Positions 7,681 to 17,337 of a DNA stretch of 64,000 nt are shown here, one piece after another (position 1 is the stretch's first letter; the number at the start of each line of letters is the position of its first letter). This DNA comes from Psychroflexus aurantiacus (lineage in GTDB: Bacteria; Bacteroidota; Bacteroidia; Flavobacteriales; Flavobacteriaceae): positions 535,885 through 599,884 of the forward strand of contig NZ_JAAIKD010000001.1 of NCBI RefSeq assembly GCF_010820555.1, in the 5' to 3' direction. Below the pieces are notes generated by a model. That model had not been told where the DNA came from, did no database searches, and saw only the letters and a list, made by a program, of their open reading frames with translations. The translations under genes were made by a program, and so were the position numbers.

Positions 7681-10600
7681 TGAAGTAGATATTAATCAGT
7701 TTTTTATATTCAGGCTGCAAAGGTAATTGTTGTCGGTTTAAAATCTCTGTTGTGTTAAAATATTCTTTAGCCTTTTCTTTCCAGTCCGAAGACGAAGAGT
7801 TGAAGTCTTTTTGGCGGGTTTCAGCTTCACGCTCGTCATCCTGCCCCTGCCGATTTGCCGCTTTTTCGAGTTTTAAAAGCTGATGATTCACCTCTTCCAT
7901 TTGCTTTAGCAAATCACTGCTGAATCCTTTCATCAGCAATTCCTGTTCCAGGCGATCCAGACTCTTCTCCAGTTCTCCAGAATTCTCTTTCAATCCCAGC
8001 TGTTCAATTCTGTTTTCCAGGCGATTTCGCAGTTCCTGCTGCTGTTTGTAGATTTCATAAATCTCACCGCTCATTTGTTCCTGCTGAGCCGGCTTGCCTT
8101 CTTGCTGCTGGCCCTTTTCACCTTCGCTGTTTCCTTCGCTGGATTCCTGGCCTTCCTTTCCCTGTTCTCGTTCCTGCCCTGCTTTGGACTGTCCCTGCTG
8201 CATCTGCTTCTCCAATTCTTGGTGGGATTTGATGATATCCGACAGTTGTTCTCCGGCTTGTCCCTGTCCCGGTTTTGGTTTACCCTTGCCAGAACCATTC
8301 ATTTGATTTTGCATCTGGTCCAGAGCACTGTCCAGCATATTGGATAAATCGTTCGCATACATCATGGTGTACTGCTGACTTCCTGTGCCCATTCTTACCT
8401 CGTTTTCTGCCAGGCGTTCCAGGGATTTTTCAATGTTGAAATTGATATCAGAAATCGTATTGTTTACCGTTTCCTTTATCATGGGCGTACGCATGGCAAG
8501 GGCATATAAACTATCATCCACATGCTTAAAGTTCTCCCTCAATTCGGCTTGTCTTTTTAGCTTGGAGGCGTAAGCCGGATTGGAATTGGAAATGCCTTTA
8601 AATTCTTCCATCAGGCTTTCCTGTTCTATTGAAAATACAATCAGATTATCCAGGATTTGTCTTAGCATCTCAGCATCTTCCACCTGCTGCTGCATCCCGG
8701 AAGAAGTCATAGCTTTCATCATTTTCTGAGAGAGACGTTTCATGTTCTGAGCGGCTTTTTTCTGCTTTTGCCGGGCCTCCGTTTTGCTGGATTTTTCTTG
8801 CTCAGCATTTTCTTTTTCAGCTTCCGAAGATTCCAGCTTTTCTTTCGCCTCCTCTTGATTCCTGTCGATCTCATCCGTTAATTCCTCATCTTTCCCAACC
8901 TCCATTGGAGCTTTTAAAGATTCATTTTTTTCATCGAGTTTCTTCAGTTCTTCTTTGAGCTGATCAAATTCTTTATTTAAATCCTCCTGAGCCTTAGAGG
9001 TGTTTTCTTCAGCAGCAGATAATTCATTCTGTTTTTCGGCTAAATTTTCTAATTGCTCAGCCAGCTTTTCAGTCTTTTTTTCAACATAAAACCGCTTGGT
9101 TAGTTCCAGAAGCTGCTCGAGATTTTTCTCCTGCTTTTTGGATTCCCGGTCAAAAGACTCCAGCTTTTCATTCAGTTCTTCCTGATTGATCTGGTCCTTT
9201 AGCTTTTCCAGCTCTTCCAGAAGTTTCTGATTTTTTTCAATCTGCTCCTGATTTTTTTCCAGCCTGTTTTCCAGATTTTCTTTTTCCTGATTCTGCTCTT
9301 CAGCATCCATTTTTTTAAAATCCTCCTTCAGCCGCTCGCTGTAATTCTTCATCATTTGCAATTGCTGCTTTTGACGTTGAATGAAATTATCCAGCTTTTG
9401 TTTTTCGGTGTAATCCAGTTTGCTATTCTTCTTTTGCCTGTTTTGAAGTTCTTCTAATTCTTCGTTTGTTTTGCGCTTTTCCAGAGTTTCACTTAATTTT
9501 TCAACAGAGCTGTCCTGGCGTTTCAAATTGTCTGAAGATTTTTCAAGACGCGTTTTTTCACGATACGAAAAGACGTCGGAGGCCTTGGATTTTCTACCAT
9601 TCACGGCATCATTATCATAGACTTCAAAGTAATATTCGTAAGAGGTACCCGCCTGCAATTCCAGATCTTCATTGGGGAAGGCATAGGAAAACTCAGCATA
9701 GTTGCTTTTGGACAAGGGAAGGTTTACTACCGACTTATCATTCTGATTATCAGGAGTATAATACACTAAAACCAGTTTGCTTAGCCCGTAATCATCGCTT
9801 AGTTTTCCGAAGAAATACGACTGCTCCGTCATCAGGCTGTCTTGTTTTCGTTCCACGACCAGCTTGGGGAACTCATCTGCTATGACTTCGATGGAATAAT
9901 TTAAAACATCATAGTTTTTGAAATTGGCATTGGAGGTCGCTATCGCGTAGTTCTTATTTTTATTCTGAATTTGTTTCAGACTAAACTCCGCGTTTTCGAC
10001 ATCAAACGTCAGGCTGTCCGTTTCGCTTATAAATTGGACCTGGTCTGTCGTTTCTGTCGAGATGATCCATTCAACTTGAGTTCCTTCAGGCACTGAAAGG
10101 TTTCCGGTTCCCGAGATGGTTTTGTTTTTTTTAGTCGTATAGTCCGGATAATCCAGGTTCATTTTCATGTCTCTGATCAGTGGAATATCCAGGGCATTCA
10201 GCCGGTATAATCTTGAAGTTACCTGATTGGCTTTTAGCTGAAATTCCTGGGCTTCAGAAACATTTTTAAAGGTATAGGTATATAGGCCCGCCTTTTCCTG
10301 AAGCCTCGTTTCTTTTCCAGCGATGGAGATAAACACATCCTCCGGCTTTACCTCGCCTATGGTCCCAACCTTCAGCTGAAAAGATTTCCCCTTTTTGGCA
10401 TCCAGGTTCCTGTTCATAATCGAAAATTGAAAGGGCGCCGGTGCTGCATAAGCGGTATTGTAATTGACGATGCGTTCATAGCTGTAAGAAAACGAATCGC
10501 CCAGACCCGAAATCCAAATCGCCAGTAAAACCAAACCGGGTAGGATTAAAAGTCTAAGGTACCTGAGGTTTTGTCGAAAGTCGATTGCCAGTTGAAACGG

Positions 10601-11014
10601 AATGCTTTTGAGTGTTTTGGATTTTTGCTCTATACTGGCAAGGACCAGTTCGTCATCGGCTCCTTGCGCTTTGAGCTGAAGGATGTTTTTGAGTTTGTCA
10701 TTCACTTCCGGAAAGTGACTGCCGATCTGCGAAGACGCTTCCGTGAAATCGATACCTTTAGACAATTTGAACAGCTGACTGGCCGGTATCAAAATCAGTT
10801 TGAAAAGCAGCACGGCTTCAGCCGCGACTAGCGTCCAGAATAAAAGCGTCCTGATCCCCGAATCGAACCACAGAACATATTCCAGGGCAGCACCAAAAAT
10901 GAAAAGCAACAGACTCAATCCCACAAAGAGCAAGGTCCCCTTGATTAAAAGATTGGTGTAGAACTTTTGGATAAAGCGTTCTAATTTGTCTTCTATGATT
11001 TTATAATGCTGCAT
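7664..11014 (-). CDS. DUF4175 family inner-membrane protein with long coiled coil
   Basis: This is a large (1,116-residue) Bacteroidota-type protein of unknown function. The N-terminus holds two hydrophobic helices at about residues 24-46 and 53-77 and a third near 150-168. A beta-rich domain follows at about 170-470. Then comes a very long Lys/Glu/Gln coiled coil (about 480-780), a helical section, and a Gln/Gly-rich low-complexity stretch near 930-1000. This layout predicts an anchored protein with a long rod. Its constant neighbourhood with ybeY and mnmG is known from flavobacteria but does not reveal function. The length and charge bias produce several spurious antisense reading frames, which I discount. 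Confidence 0.85.
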   Translation of the reverse strand: MQHYKIIEDKLERFIQKFYTNLLIKGTLLFVGLSLLLFIFGAALEYVLWFDSGIRTLLFWTLVAAEAVLLFKLILIPASQLFKLSKGIDFTEASSQIGSHFPEVNDKLKNILQLKAQGADDELVLASIEQKSKTLKSIPFQLAIDFRQNLRYLRLLILPGLVLLAIWISGLGDSFSYSYERIVNYNTAYAAPAPFQFSIMNRNLDAKKGKSFQLKVGTIGEVKPEDVFISIAGKETRLQEKAGLYTYTFKNVSEAQEFQLKANQVTSRLYRLNALDIPLIRDMKMNLDYPDYTTKKNKTISGTGNLSVPEGTQVEWIISTETTDQVQFISETDSLTFDVENAEFSLKQIQNKNKNYAIATSNANFKNYDVLNYSIEVIADEFPKLVVERKQDSLMTEQSYFFGKLSDDYGLSKLVLVYYTPDNQNDKSVVNLPLSKSNYAEFSYAFPNEDLELQAGTSYEYYFEVYDNDAVNGRKSKASDVFSYREKTRLEKSSDNLKRQDSSVEKLSETLEKRKTNEELEELQNRQKKNSKLDYTEKQKLDNFIQRQKQQLQMMKNYSERLKEDFKKMDAEEQNQEKENLENRLEKNQEQIEKNQKLLEELEKLKDQINQEELNEKLESFDRESKKQEKNLEQLLELTKRFYVEKKTEKLAEQLENLAEKQNELSAAEENTSKAQEDLNKEFDQLKEELKKLDEKNESLKAPMEVGKDEELTDEIDRNQEEAKEKLESSEAEKENAEQEKSSKTEARQKQKKAAQNMKRLSQKMMKAMTSSGMQQQVEDAEMLRQILDNLIVFSIEQESLMEEFKGISNSNPAYASKLKRQAELRENFKHVDDSLYALAMRTPMIKETVNNTISDINFNIEKSLERLAENEVRMGTGSQQYTMMYANDLSNMLDSALDQMQNQMNGSGKGKPKPGQGQAGEQLSDIIKSHQELEKQMQQGQSKAGQEREQGKEGQESSEGNSEGEKGQQQEGKPAQQEQMSGEIYEIYKQQQELRNRLENRIEQLGLKENSGELEKSLDRLEQELLMKGFSSDLLKQMEEVNHQLLKLEKAANRQGQDDEREAETRQKDFNSSSSDWKEKAKEYFNTTEILNRQQLPLQPEYKKLINIYFNGKSD

Positions 11015-11123
11015 GCTCCTGTACTCTGGCTTTGGTATAACTTGCTAAGTTACCAATTAACCTGCTTATTTTTAAAGACTTGTCAATTTTTAACGAGAAG
11101 AAAAGTTTTGTAATGCGCACAAA

Positions 11124-11154
11124 AAAAGGTTCTGATTTCAAATCAGAACCTTTT
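11124..11154 (-). terminator. intrinsic terminator after the PD40-amidohydrolase gene
   Basis: A 15-bp perfect inverted repeat (AAAAGGTTCTGATTT and its complement) surrounds a single C. On the minus strand it is followed by a run of seven T. It lies 27 bp past the stop of the amidohydrolase gene. Confidence 0.85.
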
Positions 11155-11180
11155 GCATTAGGTTAATCTCAATTTGCTTT

Positions 11181-14100
11181 CTACTCTTTTTGGACGCCGG
11201 GCAGATTTTCCGGTCTTTTGGTTTGCCATTCAAAAGCTTCCGCTTTTTTCTCGTTAGGCGCAATTTCATCCAGATTATCGGCATCATATACTCTGCCATT
11301 CTTAATCACATGAGTCAGGGTGTTAGAGTTTCGTATTTCCTCTAAAGGATTCTTATCCATAAGGAGTAAATCTGCCAGTTTACCATCCGCTATACTCCCC
11401 AGATCCCCTTCCAAACCGAGAGCTTCTGCACCCAAGATAGTAGCTGTTCTTAAAGCATCCATAGTGCTCATGCCACCGCTCGCCATCGACCATAATTCCC
11501 AATGGAAACCGAGTCCCTGTAATTGACCATGACTCCCTACTCCTGCGAGTCCACCTGCTTCCACAAGATCTTTCATGAATTTGGCATGTTTAGGAAAAAC
11601 ATGTTCTTCTTTCATGAACCAGGCCCCTCTTCGGCGAGCCTTTTTTGCAAGTTCTTTGTAGGGTGTGAAATACTGCAGCTTGTCATCATGGTAAGGCTCC
11701 TCGGTCGCGTAATAGAATTCTTCTGCCCAGGGACCACCGTAAGAAACCAAAAGCGTGGGTGTCACGGCCATTTTTGATTCTGCTATGGTTTGAACAGCAT
11801 CTTTATAAATGCCTACGATTGGTAAACTGTGCTCATGACCCGGATAGCCATCCAGTAATTGAGTCATATTCAATTTGTAATCCAGACCGCCTTCCGTGGT
11901 CGGCATTAATTCCAGTTCCTTGGCTGCCATCAGGATCCATTGGCGCTGCTTGCGATTTCCAGCCAGATACATTTTTATGCTTTTGGTATCATAGTATTCG
12001 CTATATTGTTTTAAAACCTCTTTGGCATGCTTCAAAGATTTTATGTTATACATCCAATACCCAACTCCTGGTCCGGTGCTGTAAACTCTAGGTCCGTGTA
12101 TTGCTCCTGAACTCACCATATCAGAATAGGTCAGAACGTCTGTAGTTGCCGTTTGTGGATCTCGCGTGGTAGTCACACCATAAGCCAGATTTGCAGAATA
12201 AATCCAAACCTGATTTTTATGTAAGCCCCAGTTAGGCCACATGTGAGCATGCGTATCTATAAAACCCGGGGTGATGGTTTTTCCTGTAGCGTCGATGGTT
12301 TTTGCGCCTTCTGGCACAGGTATGGATCCGGTTTTTCCCACCGCTTTGATACGATTATTCTCGATAAGAATATCGCCATGTTCAATAACCCCCTGATCGG
12401 TCATGGTGATCACCCTTGCGTTTTTCAATACGATAATGCCTTCAGGACTATCTTTTTCAAAACCGACTTTTATTTTAAGTTCTTTAGCGGTGTAGGCCTC
12501 GTCTTCTTTTTCATCCTCTTTCTCATCCTCTTTTTCCTTAACCTCCTCCTTCTCAGAATCCTCTTCTTTAGAGTCTTTTTTCTTCATCTCTTCAGCTTCT
12601 TTTTTAGCCGTTGCGAGACTATCGGCATAAGCTTTTCCTTCCTGTAAATTATAGATAAAATGACTGGCACCCAGAGACCAGTGCACGTTTTTGCTGTCTG
12701 CGGACCAGCTGGGAAATTCACCTCCCATCACGGTCAGTTTCATGGCAGGAAAAGCTGCTTTATCGGCTTTTGCGACAGAAATCTTAGGGGTTTGTCCATA
12801 TTTTGGAAGAGTCACCGTATATACATCATTTGCAATTTTCGCTAAAGCGGAAGTTCCATCCGGAGAAATTCTTATTTCTGAAGGTGTAGAGGGTTTGTTT
12901 TTCTCTTTCGCAGTATTCGGCAGAAGGTTGTGAGTGCCGTCATGGGCATGGGTCATATCCACGGAAGACCCATAGGTGGTTATCCCGGTCAACTGTAAAT
13001 GCTCTTTTTGATCGGTCCCGTCCCATCGGATTGAAATCAAGCCTTTGGAACCTTGGTTTAAATAAATCCGGTCTTCTTCTTTTGTGAAATGCGGCGTATT
13101 CCGGCCTTTGGCCTTATCTATCAAATTCACTTCTCCGCCTTCGGTTGAAATCCAGGCCAGATCCTCCATCATCAAAGAACCAAAGGGGTCCACCGCATCT
13201 TTATAGACCTGATTTGCTCCCCGGCTGAATACAATTCTGTCTTGAGTATACGACCAGGCCGGATCCAGGTAAAGTGCCGGATTCTGTGTAAGCTTTACCA
13301 GCTTTCCTCTGCCATTGGAATTCACTTTGTACAAGTGTCCTCCTTCTGTTTCTTCCCAGGTTGTAAAAACAATTTGTTTGCCATCAGGAGACCAGACCGG
13401 CATCGCTTCAGTAAACTCATTTTCAGTCAGTCTTTTGGGTTGACCGTCAGGCAGCTCCATGACGTATAATCTATTGAGTGCAGTGAAAGCGAGTTGTTTC
13501 CCGTCAGGCGAAGGCACAGCATCTCGAATTTGAGTGGCAAAGGCTTCTTTATCATCTTGGATCGGATAATTGAATTTTAGTCTGGGACCTAATTCCAGTT
13601 TCAGATCCACTTCAAAAGGAATTTCCGAAGCCGTTTTTGACATAATATCTATGTTATGAATCTTACCACCATAAGAAGCTATTAAATGCTTGCTGTCTGG
13701 AGTGAAGGTCATGGCAGGATAGACACCTAGCGGGGCAATAGATTCCTGTTCATCTCTTTGTACAGGATAAGCCAGCCATTCTTCGTCCCCGGTTTGAAGA
13801 TTTCTCCTCACCAAACCTGTTTCAGTCTCGAAGCGCGTTCCATACACCAGCCACTTTCCATCCGGTGATAAGGTGGGTGTAAATGCTGAGCCGTATCTGG
13901 AGGTAATGGTGGCCATATCGCCGTCCTCCAGATCGTAAGTCCCGATTTGATACTGGGGAAACTGAGCATTGTAATTCCAGGCCGATTTTCTTTGAGAAAA
14001 GTAAATCAGTTTACCGTCAGGGCTAACGGCAGGGTCTGTGGTTTTTAGATTCTCCGGCTTGTCGATGAGCTGAGCACCAGAACCGCCCTCTCTGTGAAAG

Positions 14101-14597
14101 ATATGCAGCTTTATATTTCTCCTTCCTTTGGCCCCTACAAGGTATTCCCCATCCGGAGTCCAGTCTGCAGAAAAGTAATTTTGATTGTTGTCCTTAGTGA
14201 TTTGAGTCATCTCTTTAGACTCCAAATCCATGGTCCAGATGTTATCAGAACCGCTTTTATCGGAGATAAAAACGATGGATTTTCCATCCGGGGTAAATTT
14301 TGGATGCACATCATAAGGCATGCCTTCGGTAATTTTGGTCGCCTTACCCCCAGACACCGGGAGTGTGTACAAATCTCCCATCATATCAAAAATAAGGGTC
14401 TGTCCATCCGGGCTGATATCCAGAGAAAGCCAGGTGCCCTCGTTGGTTTTGAACGCGATGCTTCTTTCCGGCTCCAGCGGCAAGTCTTTGGTAGCCTTTT
14501 TAATACTGTCCTTCTCCTTGTCTTCCTGAGCAAATGCAAGGCTGCTAACGGCTAATACAGCAATCAGTAGGCTGCATAATTTAAATTTTTTCATCAC
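11181..14597 (-). CDS. secreted PD40 beta-propeller / amidohydrolase fusion protein
   Basis: A signal peptide ends at about residue 23 (SSLAFAQ). Residues 50-640 are a TolB-like propeller made of repeated blades with the motif SPDGK or TPDGK. A highly acidic Lys/Glu linker lies at about 685-730. The C-terminal 390 residues are an amidohydrolase: the metal-binding HxH is in DTHAHMWPNW, the strand GVTTTRDPQTATTD follows, and a late histidine is in GVGSHGQLQGLGFH. The reaction is probably hydrolysis of a cyclic amide or peptide-like substrate in the periplasm, but the substrate is unknown. A second in-frame ATG follows the first directly. The gene stands alone and has its own terminator. Confidence 0.88.
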   Translation of the reverse strand: MMKKFKLCSLLIAVLAVSSLAFAQEDKEKDSIKKATKDLPLEPERSIAFKTNEGTWLSLDISPDGQTLIFDMMGDLYTLPVSGGKATKITEGMPYDVHPKFTPDGKSIVFISDKSGSDNIWTMDLESKEMTQITKDNNQNYFSADWTPDGEYLVGAKGRRNIKLHIFHREGGSGAQLIDKPENLKTTDPAVSPDGKLIYFSQRKSAWNYNAQFPQYQIGTYDLEDGDMATITSRYGSAFTPTLSPDGKWLVYGTRFETETGLVRRNLQTGDEEWLAYPVQRDEQESIAPLGVYPAMTFTPDSKHLIASYGGKIHNIDIMSKTASEIPFEVDLKLELGPRLKFNYPIQDDKEAFATQIRDAVPSPDGKQLAFTALNRLYVMELPDGQPKRLTENEFTEAMPVWSPDGKQIVFTTWEETEGGHLYKVNSNGRGKLVKLTQNPALYLDPAWSYTQDRIVFSRGANQVYKDAVDPFGSLMMEDLAWISTEGGEVNLIDKAKGRNTPHFTKEEDRIYLNQGSKGLISIRWDGTDQKEHLQLTGITTYGSSVDMTHAHDGTHNLLPNTAKEKNKPSTPSEIRISPDGTSALAKIANDVYTVTLPKYGQTPKISVAKADKAAFPAMKLTVMGGEFPSWSADSKNVHWSLGASHFIYNLQEGKAYADSLATAKKEAEEMKKKDSKEEDSEKEEVKEKEDEKEDEKEDEAYTAKELKIKVGFEKDSPEGIIVLKNARVITMTDQGVIEHGDILIENNRIKAVGKTGSIPVPEGAKTIDATGKTITPGFIDTHAHMWPNWGLHKNQVWIYSANLAYGVTTTRDPQTATTDVLTYSDMVSSGAIHGPRVYSTGPGVGYWMYNIKSLKHAKEVLKQYSEYYDTKSIKMYLAGNRKQRQWILMAAKELELMPTTEGGLDYKLNMTQLLDGYPGHEHSLPIVGIYKDAVQTIAESKMAVTPTLLVSYGGPWAEEFYYATEEPYHDDKLQYFTPYKELAKKARRRGAWFMKEEHVFPKHAKFMKDLVEAGGLAGVGSHGQLQGLGFHWELWSMASGGMSTMDALRTATILGAEALGLEGDLGSIADGKLADLLLMDKNPLEEIRNSNTLTHVIKNGRVYDADNLDEIAPNEKKAEAFEWQTKRPENLPGVQKE

Positions 14598-14927
14598 TTC
14601 TGTGTTTTATAAAGCAGAAAAGTAATGAATTTTAAGATAAATGCCTGCTATGGGAAGAGGCTTATAATTCATCTTTTATTAAACTATTTGCATAATAAAT
14701 TCAAATCTTATATAAACTTATAGGTTTTGTAAATAGTTTATTCACTATTTGAATAAGATAATGCTCAAGGTTCAGCTAGTTTTGTATGTCATCAATACTT
14801 AACTGATCTTGAATTTGGCGTGTTTTTTACAGAGAGGGAAGTGAGTTATGCCAGGTTTTTTGAAAGGCATTATTTTCAATGATCTGGATTCTGGTCGTGA
14901 TGTTCTTTACCCTAAACGTGAGTTGAT
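14598..14927. other. AT-rich intergenic region
   Basis: These 330 bp hold the divergent upstream regions of the amidohydrolase gene and of the decayed locus to the right. No RNA gene, strong hairpin or coding remnant was recognised. Confidence 0.5.
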
Positions 14928-15420
14928 ATGGTACAAAGGAAACATGTTAAGAAGCTGATTTTAGTCCTGATTTATTCGTTCTTCAACCTGCATGACAGCA
15001 AGAAAGCCAAAGAAAAAGCGCTTTTGAACTTACCGGAAATACCCTTAGATGAGTTGAATGAAAATCAGCTAGACGGTATAAAGCGGCTCGTAGTTATGGA
15101 TATGGAATGTACCTACTGTGCTTATCAAATGGAAGACTTAAAACTGGTGAGTAAGGCGTTAAAATCTAAAAATTGTAGGAATCTCGGAGCAGCCCCCTCA
15201 ACATACTAAAAGCCTATACGGAACAGGACCCTTTTTTATCAACCCTCAACCCTTATCACTCATGACTTCAATAGCACTATGGCTTTCCACTACGGTATTG
15301 GAACTACTCCTCATGTTTTGATTTATGATGCCGGAAACCATCTCATGAAGCAGCATAAAGGCTTTATAAATCTGTTATACCACATTTAATCAACGTAACG
15401 GTCAAAAATGGACTGACCAT
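14928..15420 (+). pseudogene. decayed thioredoxin-like protein gene
   Basis: The first frame (14928-15209) gives a hydrophobic N-terminus and then VVMDMECTYCAYQMEDLK, which carries a CxxC motif in a thioredoxin-like setting. The frame is then lost. A second frame continues with KIVGISEQPPQHT. A third, from about 15264, gives MAFHYGIGTTPHVLIYDAG, a clear thioredoxin cis-proline (TTP) strand. At least two further single-base shifts are needed before the end. Such proteins accompany peptide exporters in Bacteroidota; a truncated exporter lies 1 kb downstream. I read it as a dead gene. Confidence 0.7.
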
Positions 15421-15553
15421 CCAAAGTCGGAAAATGTGAAAGTTGAAACCGATGTAAAAGAAAAGTAGACCGAGTTATTGAAAATCGAAAGAGTAAAAAA
15501 TTATTATAAAAAGTAAAGTCGCTGTATAAATGACTTTACAAAAATCAAAAATT

Positions 15554-16216
15554 ATGGATATTTTAAAAACATTAAGAAAGTCATATTTTACTATGTTTCT
15601 TGCATCATTAGTTTTATTAATCTCTTGTAGCCAATACGATGATGAGATTATTGATACAAACGAAAAGCTAAGTTTATCAAATTATATTGAAGAACATTTA
15701 AAACTAACTACTGAGCTTATGATTCTGCTAGAAAGTGAGCGTAATATTGACAAAGAATCTTTTTTAAAGTCGATGTCTAAAAAATCAAAATCTATATCGG
15801 AAAATTCAAAACCTGAAGAAATAATAGGTACTTTAGTAAATGCAAATTTTCAGCAATCTAATGTTATTTCAGAATTATTTTTAAAAATATATTATAATAA
15901 CCTTAATTTCATAAATAGTAATCCAGATTTAAAAAATCTCAATAAAAATGAAATTGAGAATATGATAACAGTTGAAATAGACAAAAAACTGATTCAGTTT
16001 CTGAGCAATAAAAGCAGTGATAGTTGTAAAGAAACTTGGGTTAAGGCACTCTCTAGATGTAAAAGGAATGCCGCAATATCCATGGGTGCTTCATTAGCTG
16101 TAGGTGCATTTACAGGTGGTACAGGCTATCTAGTCGGATTTTTTGTGTCGGGGGTTGTTGCGGGTATTTGTGCTAGTGATGCAGATGCAGATTATTCAGA
16201 ATGTATGGGCTGGTAA
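15554..16216 (+). CDS. lipoprotein with glycine-rich hydrophobic C-terminus (possible secreted peptide precursor)
   Basis: Function is unknown. The start MDILKTLRKSYFTMFLASL gives a lipoprotein signal ending LLISCS; a frame extension to 15530 exists but adds only eight residues. A helical, Lys/Glu/Asn-rich middle follows. The last 65 residues are very different: a segment bounded by cysteines, then a small-residue hydrophobic stretch (MGASLAVGAFTGGTGYLVG, VSGVVAGICAS), ending in an acidic tail DADYSECMGW. That tail looks like a membrane-active peptide. A two-helix membrane protein starts 19 bp downstream. Base composition is clearly more AT-rich than the flanking core genes, suggesting acquired DNA. 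A bacteriocin-like role is only inference. Confidence 0.6.
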   Translation: MDILKTLRKSYFTMFLASLVLLISCSQYDDEIIDTNEKLSLSNYIEEHLKLTTELMILLESERNIDKESFLKSMSKKSKSISENSKPEEIIGTLVNANFQQSNVISELFLKIYYNNLNFINSNPDLKNLNKNEIENMITVEIDKKLIQFLSNKSSDSCKETWVKALSRCKRNAAISMGASLAVGAFTGGTGYLVGFFVSGVVAGICASDADADYSECMGW

Positions 16217-16235
16217 AAAATGATATTAATTAACA

Positions 16236-16394
16236 ATGAAAATAAAATATTTATTTTATATTTTTTTAGCCATTATTTTGTTGATACAAGTTTTCGATAA
16301 AAATGATGAGTTTCTCATATTGCAATATTTATTACTTGCTATAATTGTTATAGCTCTAATTCTGAAATTAATTAAAAAGAGTAAGAAGGAGTAA
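16236..16394 (+). CDS. small two-helix membrane protein
   Basis: This 52-residue reading frame has two hydrophobic segments (about residues 4-18 and 27-43), separated by the polar turn FDKNDEF and closed by the basic tail KKSKKE. The topology is that of a helical hairpin. It follows the lipoprotein gene by 19 bp, so the two are probably co-transcribed. Similar hairpin proteins with a polar turn and basic tail sit behind peptide-like fragments at 31.0-31.5 kb. An immunity-type role would fit that order but is not shown. It has no recognised family. Confidence 0.5.
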   Translation: MKIKYLFYIFLAIILLIQVFDKNDEFLILQYLLLAIIVIALILKLIKKSKKE

Positions 16395-16410
16395 TAATGC
16401 TGGGTTAATA

Positions 16411-16652
16411 AAACGAGGTATATATTCAATAGTGGCTTTAATTTATTACAAAGCTTGTTTTTGATTTTAGATGAGTTTAGGTCTGCTATGGACAGGCGTA
16501 CAGAAAATTTTGCTTTAAACTGCATTGCTAAAATAAAGCAGGAGATAGCCGTATTTTTTATTATCCACAGGTTGAATATTGTACCAAAAATAGCGGACAG
16601 AGTTGCGGTTTTAAAGCATAAATCCGTTACCTTAAACGGCACCCATCAGTAG
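16411..16652 (+). pseudogene. truncated ABC transporter ATPase remnant
   Basis: Only the end of an ABC ATPase survives. A short upstream frame reads KRGIYSIVALIYYKACF, matching the stretch after the signature motif. A shift near 16461 then gives LILDEFRSAMDRRTENF (Walker B and D-loop) and FIIHRLNIVPKIADRVAVL, which contains the switch histidine. The Walker A half and the membrane domain are absent. The H-loop wording resembles peptidase-containing peptide exporters. Together with the thioredoxin-like remnant it marks a lost export locus. Confidence 0.75.
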
Positions 16653-16806
16653 CTTTTAAAAACTTCTAATTTTTATAGCTCGTATTGGAAAGAGATCTTG
16701 CCTTTATAATCCAACGGCTTTTTAAGCTTAGAGATTATCCTGAAGAACTCGTGTTTTAAAAACCCTTAAACTGAATTGAAAAATCATACTAAAGTAAAGC
16801 AGAAAT

Positions 16807-17142
16807 TCAACCTCGAAACTTTTGCAGTAGCTCCCTTAAAAAAGCAACTTCACCTTTTAAGGTACTTATGTATTCTTTGTTATCTAAATAGGGATTTGAC
16901 TTGGCCTGATGCGTGTTGTCATTTTTTAGATTGAGTTCCTTAGCCTTTTGTCCAATCAATTCACTGACATTGGTTTCCAGTTGCTGGGCAATCTGAAGCA
17001 GTCGCACTATACTGATACGATGATCGTCTTTTTCTAAACGAGCGTAGGTCGGCTGAGTTATACCTAAAGTTTCTGCCATATATTCCTGAGAGAAGCCTTT
17101 TTGAACCCGTATTTTTCTGATATTTTGGCCCACAAAATTCAA
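16807..17142 (-). CDS. XRE-family helix-turn-helix transcriptional regulator
   Basis: The N-terminal HTH at about residues 5-62 reads NIRKIRVQKGFSQEYMAETL then GITQPTYARLEK, a classic Cro/C1 fold. A hydrophilic linker and a C-terminal helix (EVAFLRELLQKF), probably for dimerisation, follow. No in-frame ATG lies before the HTH. The best start is TTG at 17142, with GTG three codons later as an alternative. The first internal ATG (codon 22 or so) would cut the DNA-binding domain. It is convergent with the ABC remnant. Target genes are unknown. Confidence 0.82.
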   Translation of the reverse strand: MNFVGQNIRKIRVQKGFSQEYMAETLGITQPTYARLEKDDHRISIVRLLQIAQQLETNVSELIGQKAKELNLKNDNTHQAKSNPYLDNKEYISTLKGEVAFLRELLQKFRG

Positions 17143-17337
17143 AACTTGAATATATTTTTACTAAATATAGATGTTTTTATTAAAGTTATGCTAATACTTG
17201 CCCTTTTTTCTTATTAATTTAACAAATATAAGGTTATATTGTTGAGCTTTTTTAATTTATACATAACCTCAAAGCCAGCTCACTTTTTAGAATAAAAAAT
17301 TAACCTGAGCAGTCACAGTTGGCGGAATGTCTGGCCA

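Noticed and set aside
9466-9885. Antisense open frame of 139 codons across the DUF4175 gene
   Set aside because: It lies wholly opposite a well-supported coding sequence with a Lys/Glu coiled coil, whose codon bias leaves long open antisense frames. The translation has no domain or signal.
12243-12647. Antisense frame with hydrophobic, phenylalanine-rich end in the amidohydrolase gene
   Set aside because: It is the complement of the Lys/Glu linker (GAA/AAA codons give TTC/TTT), so the hydrophobicity is an artefact.
16561-16569. TTATCCACA, a perfect DnaA box
   Set aside because: It is isolated, inside an ABC ATPase remnant, with no further boxes or AT-rich unwinding element nearby; not evidence for oriC here.
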